DNA from: an uncultured bacterium
GTDB taxonomy: Bacteria > Planctomycetota > UBA1135 > UBA2386
DNA: 5,176 nucleotides
NCBI GenBank assembly: GCA_938003515.1
Contig: CALKYL010000445.1
Span: 1-5,176, forward strand
Direction: 5' to 3'
In this document: positions 1 through 5,176 of the stretch, one piece after another
Layout: every line of letters starts with the position of its first letter
How positions within the stretch are numbered: the first letter of the stretch is position 1
The notes under the pieces: generated by a model
Seen by the model: the letters and a program-made list of their open reading frames with translations, nothing else
Told to the model about the DNA's origin: nothing
Database searches by the model: none
Translations under genes and position numbers: made by a program

Positions 1-209
1 CCGTCGGCGTTCGGCACGTCGCACAGCACCTGGTCCGGCAGGCCGTCGATCACGGCGCCCTGCGGCAGCCGCACGTCGGCGCGGGCGCCGTGTGCGGCTC
101 GGGCCGCGGGGGCGGGGGGGGCCGACGGCGGCGCCGGCTGTCGCTCCTGGGCGAGCAGGCCGGTGGCCATCCAGAGGGAGCAGGAGACGAGGGTCGACGG
201 GTAGCGCAT
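1..209 (-). CDS. Exported protein of unknown function, N-terminal part only (runs off left edge)
   Basis: The reading frame opens with ATG at 209-207 and stays open for 69 codons to the window edge. The first ~20 residues (MRYPSTLVSCSLWMATGLLA) look like a signal peptide: one early Arg, a hydrophobic stretch and a small residue before QERQ. A Pro/Ala-rich linker follows (about residues 24-42), then a sequence that looks folded (ADVRLPQGAVIDGLPDQVLC). The product is probably periplasmic or otherwise exported. GAGG sits 4 bases before the ATG and serves as a Shine-Dalgarno sequence. The gene lies 137 bases downstream of the pyrG stop on the same strand, so it could be a distal gene of that operon or have its own promoter. 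I do not recognise the family. The competing minus-strand frame from 316 to 50 is highly Arg/Pro-rich and looks like a GC shadow. Confidence 0.6.
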   Translation of the reverse strand, partial: MRYPSTLVSCSLWMATGLLAQERQPAPPSAPPAPAARAAHGARADVRLPQGAVIDGLPDQVLCDVPNAD

Positions 210-346
210 GGTTGCCTCGGGGGGATCGCCATGCACAGCGGGGCCGGGCCGGAAAGCACACCGGTCCCGGCGCGGATTCCCCGATCGGCCCGACCGGCGC
301 GCGCGGTGCGTCGCAAGCGCCCGCCCGCCGGCGCGGCGCCCGGGGG
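210..346. other. Intergenic gap between pyrG and the exported-protein gene
   Basis: These 137 bases are very GC-rich with several short CCGG/GGCC-type inverted repeats. I see no hairpin followed by a T-run that would make a convincing intrinsic terminator for pyrG, and no clear -35/-10 pair. Only the GAGG ribosome-binding sequence next to 209 is readable. Whether transcription continues through this gap is undecided. Confidence 0.4.
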
Positions 347-1971
<1,625 letters not shown>

Positions 1972-1975
<4 letters not shown>

Positions 1976-2733
1976 CGTTGGGTTCTCGTCGCGTCGCCGG
2001 ATCCGGCGCGCAGCCGCCGCAGGAAGGCGTCGTAGTCGGCGCGCGTCTCGATGCCCCAAGGATCGCCCTGGGCGTCGAGCACGTGCATCTGGATGTCGTT
2101 CTCGAGGAAGCGCAGCTGCTCGAGGCTCTCGGCCTCGGCGAGCCCGCTCGACGGCAGCCGCGGGACCCGCAGCAGCGTGTCGCGCAGGAAGCCGTAGACG
2201 CCGATGTGCCGCAGCGTCGGGAACGTGCCCTCCTTGACGAACGGGATCGCGCGGCGGCTGAAGTAGAGCGCTCGCTGGTGCAGACCGCGGACGACCTTGA
2301 CGACGTTCGGGTCGGCGATCGCGTCCGGGGCGGTCAGCGGCGCGCACAGCGTGTTGCACGCGGCGTCGCCGCCGAGCAGCTGCGCGACCAGCGCCTCGAG
2401 GTCCCGCGGGTCGACTTCGGGCCAGTCGCCCTGGATGTCGAGCACCGCGCGGCACCGGATCGCCGCCGCGGCCTCGGCGCAGCGCTCGCTGCCGGTGCGG
2501 CACGCCGGCGAGGTGCGCACGACGTGGTAGCCGCGGGCCGCCGCGGCGGCCTCGACCTCGTCGGCGTCGGTGGCGACGCAGACGAGGTCGACGTTCGCCG
2601 CCTGCTTCGCGCGGTCGCACGTGTGCAGGAACAGCGGCTGGCCCGATTCCGCGAGCAGCGCCTTCCCCGGCAGCCGCTGGCTCTGCACGCGCACCGGCAC
2701 GATCGCGAGCGCCTGGACCTCGCGCGCGCTCAC
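1972..2733 (-). CDS. kdsB: 3-deoxy-manno-octulosonate cytidylyltransferase (CMP-Kdo synthetase), divergent
   Basis: KdsB joins Kdo and CTP to give CMP-Kdo and pyrophosphate, activating the sugar for the lipopolysaccharide inner core. The 253-residue length is normal for the family. Recognisable motifs are the nucleotide-binding [14 protein letters not shown] (11-24), VATDADEV (53-60), the metal-site QGD with Asp103 (101-103), NVVKVV (143-148), [11 protein letters not shown] (155-165), RHIGVYGF (175-182) and [11 protein letters not shown] (201-211). Several normally firm positions differ. DHxSGTxR reads ACRTGSER (77-84), QGDEP reads QGDWP (101-105), and the C-terminal G(I/V)DT metal-site motif reads GIET (227-230). 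It could therefore act on a Kdo variant, though the overall match is clearly KdsB. The start is GTG at 2733-2731, supported by an ideal GGAGG five bases upstream. The start overlaps the stop of the upstream lipoprotein gene (GTGA), and the stop overlaps the pyrG start. Confidence 0.9.
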
Positions 2734-3278
2734 GGCTGCCTCCGCGGGCTGCCCGGTTCGCGCACGGTCGCGCGGCGCGCGCTGTCACGCAGCAGGAGGC
2801 CCGCGTCCTCGTCGGCGGGCACGTAGGCGCGCGCGTGGTTGAACAGCTGCAGGAAGTAGGACCGGGCCCGCGCGAACGCCGCGGTGCGCGCGTCGTTCGG
2901 GCCGCCCGGGATCCAGTACCAGCGCCGGTCGCCGTGCTCGAGCACCAGCGCCTGGTTGCCGCTGGGCGGCGCGGCCGCGACGCCGAAGTCGAACGTGCCG
3001 TCGACCGCGAACGTGTCGAGCAACGCCTGCAGCGCCTCGTCGTCGACCGTCTTCCGCACCGCGCCCGCCGGGCTGCCCGCCGCGGCGGCGTCGCCGGCCG
3101 CGTTGCCGGCGGCGTTGCCGACGACCAGCATCGGGCTCGAACGCGACACCAGCGCGATCGTCGTCGGGGTGTCGGCGTCGACGGAAACCGGCGCTCGCGC
3201 GCTGGTCGCGCCGCACGCGGCGAGACCCCCGGCCGCGAGCATCGACAGCAGCGACCGGAGGCGGACCAGGGCAGGCAT
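2730..3278 (-). CDS. Predicted lipoprotein of unknown function, first gene of the kdsB-pyrG operon
   Basis: This is a 182-residue protein. Its N-terminus ([22 protein letters not shown]) has two Arg residues, a hydrophobic core and the lipobox LAAC with Cys22, so it should be exported and lipid-anchored. A low-complexity Ala/Gly stretch follows (about 54-72, repeating GNAAG-type units) and looks like a flexible linker. The folded part (about 75-160) includes [35 protein letters not shown] and an aromatic helix around [15 protein letters not shown]. The tail is Arg/Pro-rich. I do not recognise a family. The ATG at 3278-3276 is chosen because it gives a complete signal peptide; the Shine-Dalgarno is weak (CGGGG-like). 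The stop overlaps the kdsB GTG, which argues for a co-transcribed and possibly envelope-related role, but no function can be read from the sequence. Confidence 0.75.
   Translation of the reverse strand: MPALVRLRSLLSMLAAGGLAACGATSARAPVSVDADTPTTIALVSRSSPMLVVGNAAGNAAGDAAAAGSPAGAVRKTVDDEALQALLDTFAVDGTFDFGVAAAPPSGNQALVLEHGDRRWYWIPGGPNDARTAAFARARSYFLQLFNHARAYVPADEDAGLLLRDSARRATVREPGSPRRQP
2739..2743 (-). promoter_or_regulatory. Shine-Dalgarno sequence of kdsB
   Basis: GGAGG on the minus strand lies five bases before the GTG start at 2733, inside the end of the upstream lipoprotein gene. It fixes the non-ATG start of kdsB and is the clearest ribosome-binding site in the operon. Confidence 0.75.
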
Positions 3279-3289
3279 TCCGGGCCCCG

Positions 3290-3295
3290 AGTGTA
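3290..3295 (-). promoter_or_regulatory. Weak candidate -10 element for the lipoprotein-kdsB-pyrG operon
   Basis: TACACT on the minus strand, preceded by GT, sits about 11 bases before the lipoprotein ATG and matches TATAAT at four of six positions. No good -35 hexamer is visible at 16-18 bases upstream. In so GC-rich a region this AT-richer patch is only suggestive; it would give a very short leader. Confidence 0.15.
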
Positions 3296-3352
3296 ACGAG
3301 GGCTTCGACAAAGACCACTTCGGCGTGCGCCGCCGTCGCCGCCGTCCGCGAA

Positions 3353-3372
3353 TGCTACGGCGCCGTGTAGCA
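3353..3372. promoter_or_regulatory. 20-bp inverted repeat in the divergent intergenic region (operator candidate)
   Basis: Perfect 6-base arms TGCTAC and GTAGCA are separated by 8 bases (3359-3366). A 10-base perfect palindrome, ACGGCGCCGT (3357-3366), is nested off-centre inside it. The site lies 75 bases before the lipoprotein start and about 148 bases before the flavoprotein start. That position would suit a regulator acting on either or both divergent genes. It has no T-run on either side, so it is not an intrinsic terminator. Confidence 0.3.
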
Positions 3373-3380
3373 ACGACGGA

Positions 3381-3401
3381 CACCGGCCGGCGGGGCCGGT
3401 G
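3381..3401. repeat. 8-bp perfect stem with 5-base loop between divergent genes
   Basis: CACCGGCC (3381-3388) and GGCCGGTG (3394-3401) are perfect complements around the loop GGCGG. The site could form a strong hairpin in the leader of the plus-strand transcript, or be a dimer-binding site. It sits nine bases right of the 20-bp dyad. There is no following T-tract, and the flanking genes point away from it, so a terminator role is unlikely. Confidence 0.35.
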
Positions 3402-3408
3402 GGAGAGT

Positions 3409-3448
3409 CTGGGGACAAGCTGGGGATTCTCCGGGCGTCGCCGGGCGT
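3409..3448. repeat. Two pairs of short direct repeats at helical-turn spacing
   Basis: CTGGGGA occurs at 3409-3415 and 3420-3426 (period 11). CCGGGCGT occurs at 3431-3438 and 3441-3448 (period 10). Both pairs lie upstream of the plus-strand flavoprotein gene. Spacing near one helical turn is typical of some tandem activator or repressor sites, but short repeats also arise by chance in GC-rich DNA. Confidence 0.2.
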
Positions 3449-3508
3449 GCGCCTGGCTCGGCGGCGCGGCGCGCGGCGTCGGCGGCGCGTCGGCACGCGG
3501 CTTGATCC

Positions 3509-3515
3509 AGGGGGG
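3509..3515 (+). promoter_or_regulatory. Ribosome-binding site deciding the TTG start at 3520
   Basis: AGGGGGG ends four bases before TTG at 3520. No comparable purine run precedes the other in-frame candidates (TTG at 3502, ATG at 3352). Starting here places a hydrophobic helix directly at the N-terminus. Confidence 0.55.
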
Positions 3516-3519
3516 CTGC

Positions 3520-5176
3520 TTGGACTGGCTCTCGCTCTCGCTGCCCCTCTTGCTGTGCGCCCTCGCCGTGGCGGGGCTGCTGCGGCGCCGCCACGAGCTG
3601 CGCCAGCACGAGCGGCAGCTCGCCGAACGCGCGGTCGCCAAGGAGCGCGGCAGCGACCGGGCGCGCCTGCAGCACCCGAGCGTCGACCTGTCCCAGTGCA
3701 TCGGCTGCGGCGCCTGCGTGCGCGCGTGCCCCGAGGACGGCGTGCTGGCGCTGTCGTTCGGCCAGGCGGTGGTCGTGCACGGCGCGCGCTGCGTCGGCCA
3801 CGGGCTGTGCGCCGCGGCGTGTCCGACCCAGGCGATCGCGCTGACGCTCCGCGACCTGCAGAGCCGCCGCGACCTGCCGGCGATCGACGCCGAGCACGAG
3901 GCCGTCGGCGTGCCGGGGCTGTTCCTTGCCGGCGAGATCACCGGCTTCGCGCTGGTGCGCACCGCCGTGCTGCACGGCGCGCGGGTCGCCGAGGTCGTCG
4001 CGGCGCGCACCGCCGGCGCGAAGCCGCCCTCCGACGGGGTCGCCGACCTGTTGGTCGTCGGCCTCGGCCCGGCGGGCCTGTCGTGCCTGCTGGCCGCGAA
4101 GCAGCGCGGCCTGCGCGCGTTCGGCATCGACCAGGCCACCGAGGTCGGCGGCACGGTCGCCGCCTACCCGCGCCGCAAGCTGGTGATGACCCAGCCGATG
4201 GACCTGCCGCTGCACGGCCGGCTCAAGCGCCTCGAGTACGAGAAGGAGCAGCTGGTCGAGCTGTGGCAAGGGCTCGCCGAAGCCCACCGGCTCGACGTGC
4301 GCACCGGCGTCGCCTTCCGCGGCCTCGCGAAGGACGGCGACCGGTTCGTCGTCACGACCGACCGGGGACCGCTCCACGCGCAGCACGTCTGCCTCGCGCT
4401 CGGCCGCCGCGGCTCGCCGCGCCGGCTCGACGTGCCCGGCGAGGACCTGCCGAAGGTCGCCTACTCGCTGCTCGACGCGGCGAGCTACCGGGGCCGCGCG
4501 ATCCTGGTCGTCGGCGGCGGCGACAGCGCGGTCGAGGCGGCGCTGGCGCTCGCCGAGCAGCCGGGCAACCGGGTCACGCTCAGCTACCGCAAGCGCGCGT
4601 TTTCGCGCCTGAAGGCGAAGAACGAGCAGCGCATCACGGCGGCCGCCGCGGACGGCCTCGTCGACCTGCGCCTCGAGACCGTCGTCGCGGAGATCCGGCC
4701 GGACGCGGTGCGGCTCACTGCGGCGGCCGACGACGGACCGCGCGCGGGCGGCGGGGTCGCGACCGCGGTCCTCGAGCTGGAGAACGACGACGTGTTCGTG
4801 TTCGCCGGCGGCGTGCCGCCGTTCCCGCTGCTCGAGGCGGCCGGCGTCTCGTTCGACCCGGCGCTGCGGCCCGCCGACCGCGTCGCGACCGACCGCGGCA
4901 CCGGCCTCCTGGTCGCGCTGCTCGGCGCCCTGCTCGGGCTCGCGGGCCTGCTCCTGCTGCGCGTGCTGCGCGACGACTACTACGCGACGCCGCTGCCGCT
5001 GCGCTCGGGCTCGCCGTGGCACGCGCTGCTGCGCCCGCAGAGCGGCCTCGGCCTCGCCGCCGGGCTCGCCGCCGCGCTGCTGCTCGCGACCAACCTGGTC
5101 TACCTCGTGCGGCGCTCGGCGGCGCTCGGCCGCCTCCTGCCCGGTTCGCTCAAGAGCTGGATGAACCTGCACGTCG
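3520..5176 (+). CDS. Membrane-bound FeS/FAD/NAD(P)H oxidoreductase, C-terminus cut by window edge
   Basis: The frame stays open from the TTG for 552 codons and leaves the window. Residues 4-21 form a membrane helix followed by RRR, which would put the main domains in the cytoplasm. A charged, helical linker follows. Residues 60-101 are a ferredoxin-like pair: [12 protein letters not shown] (Cys60, 63, 66, 70) and [12 protein letters not shown] (Cys91, His94, Cys97, Cys101). [13 protein letters not shown] (130-142) resembles the closing FAD motif of thioredoxin-reductase-like flavoproteins, yet stands before the first Rossmann motif GLGPAG (181-186). ALGRRG (293-298) and VPGED (305-309) follow, then the NAD(P)H motif [12 protein letters not shown] (330-341) with basic YRKRAF (356-361) and [12 protein letters not shown] (423-434). 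No redox CxxC is present, so it is not a thioredoxin reductase; it looks closer to ferredoxin-NADP reductase or YpdA relatives. Helices at about 463-481 and 510-531 and a final WMNLHV begin a membrane domain that may bind heme. The likely role is electron transfer between NAD(P)H, FeS/FAD and a membrane partner. Its substrate is unknown. Confidence 0.85.
   Translation, partial: MDWLSLSLPLLLCALAVAGLLRRRHELRQHERQLAERAVAKERGSDRARLQHPSVDLSQCIGCGACVRACPEDGVLALSFGQAVVVHGARCVGHGLCAAACPTQAIALTLRDLQSRRDLPAIDAEHEAVGVPGLFLAGEITGFALVRTAVLHGARVAEVVAARTAGAKPPSDGVADLLVVGLGPAGLSCLLAAKQRGLRAFGIDQATEVGGTVAAYPRRKLVMTQPMDLPLHGRLKRLEYEKEQLVELWQGLAEAHRLDVRTGVAFRGLAKDGDRFVVTTDRGPLHAQHVCLALGRRGSPRRLDVPGEDLPKVAYSLLDAASYRGRAILVVGGGDSAVEAALALAEQPGNRVTLSYRKRAFSRLKAKNEQRITAAAADGLVDLRLETVVAEIRPDAVRLTAAADDGPRAGGGVATAVLELENDDVFVFAGGVPPFPLLEAAGVSFDPALRPADRVATDRGTGLLVALLGALLGLAGLLLLRVLRDDYYATPLPLRSGSPWHALLRPQSGLGLAAGLAAALLLATNLVYLVRRSAALGRLLPGSLKSWMNLHV

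Noticed and set aside
210..346. Intrinsic terminator after pyrG
   Set aside because: GC-rich short repeats are present but no stable stem followed by a T-run on the minus strand could be found.
3060..3125. Repeat array in GCCGGCGGC-type sequence
   Set aside because: It is the codon-level reflection of the Ala/Gly linker in the lipoprotein, irregular in period, with no CRISPR-like spacers.
1976..3496. Upstream in-frame extension of pyrG to an ATG at 3496
   Set aside because: The added ~507 residues are Arg/Ala low-complexity sequence and overlap kdsB and the lipoprotein in another frame. PyrG begins at [10 protein letters not shown], which matches the family N-terminus.
3352..3519. ATG at 3352 or TTG at 3502 as start of the flavoprotein
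   Set aside because: The ATG adds 56 Arg/Gly-rich residues and sits in the inverted repeat; neither has a Shine-Dalgarno as good as AGGGGGG before TTG 3520.
3279..4154. Extension of the lipoprotein frame upstream to 4154
   Set aside because: It would bury the signal peptide and lipobox in the middle of a chain and run antisense to the ferredoxin and flavin domains.
3355..5172. 605-codon minus-strand open frame opposite the flavoprotein
   Set aside because: It has no recognisable motif and a Gln/Arg/Ala-rich composition typical of antisense to GC-rich genes. The plus strand carries clear FeS and Rossmann motifs.

Overview
This is a very GC-rich, gene-dense window from a Gram-negative bacterium. 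Kdo activation (KdsB) implies a lipopolysaccharide-type outer membrane, and there is a lipoprotein with a clean lipobox. The CTP synthase resembles, from memory, planctomycete enzymes (N-terminal GLTSAAIG, a [18 protein letters not shown] stretch, and a short Ala/Pro insert before [11 protein letters not shown]). Together with GTG and TTG starts and an iron-sulfur flavoprotein fused to a membrane anchor, this makes Planctomycetota my best guess. Myxococcota or another high-GC deep-branching group is not excluded.

Layout. Positions 3278 down to 347 (minus strand) hold a compact operon: a small predicted lipoprotein, kdsB and pyrG. Each gene overlaps the next by 4 bases (GTGA, then ATGA), so translation is probably coupled. 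After a 137-base gap, positions 209 down to 1 hold the start of another minus-strand gene. It encodes an exported protein that runs off the left edge. Positions 3279-3519 form a divergent intergenic region with two inverted repeats and two pairs of short direct repeats. From 3520 to the right edge (plus strand) lies a large gene with a TTG start. It encodes an N-terminal membrane helix, a two-cluster ferredoxin domain, a rearranged thioredoxin-reductase-like FAD/NAD(P)H module and the beginning of a C-terminal multi-helix membrane domain.

How the genes work together. PyrG makes CTP, and KdsB uses CTP to activate Kdo for lipopolysaccharide core synthesis. The pair therefore couples nucleotide supply to envelope building, and the lipoprotein locked upstream may share the envelope theme. 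The divergent flavoprotein is a separate redox function. It is probably a membrane-bound electron-transfer enzyme joining NAD(P)H, FAD, FeS clusters and perhaps heme.

The most interesting part is the plus-strand redox protein. It has a permuted flavin domain, a His in place of a cluster Cys, no redox CxxC, and membrane helices at both ends. The second point of interest is KdsB, which has several substitutions in otherwise conserved motifs.
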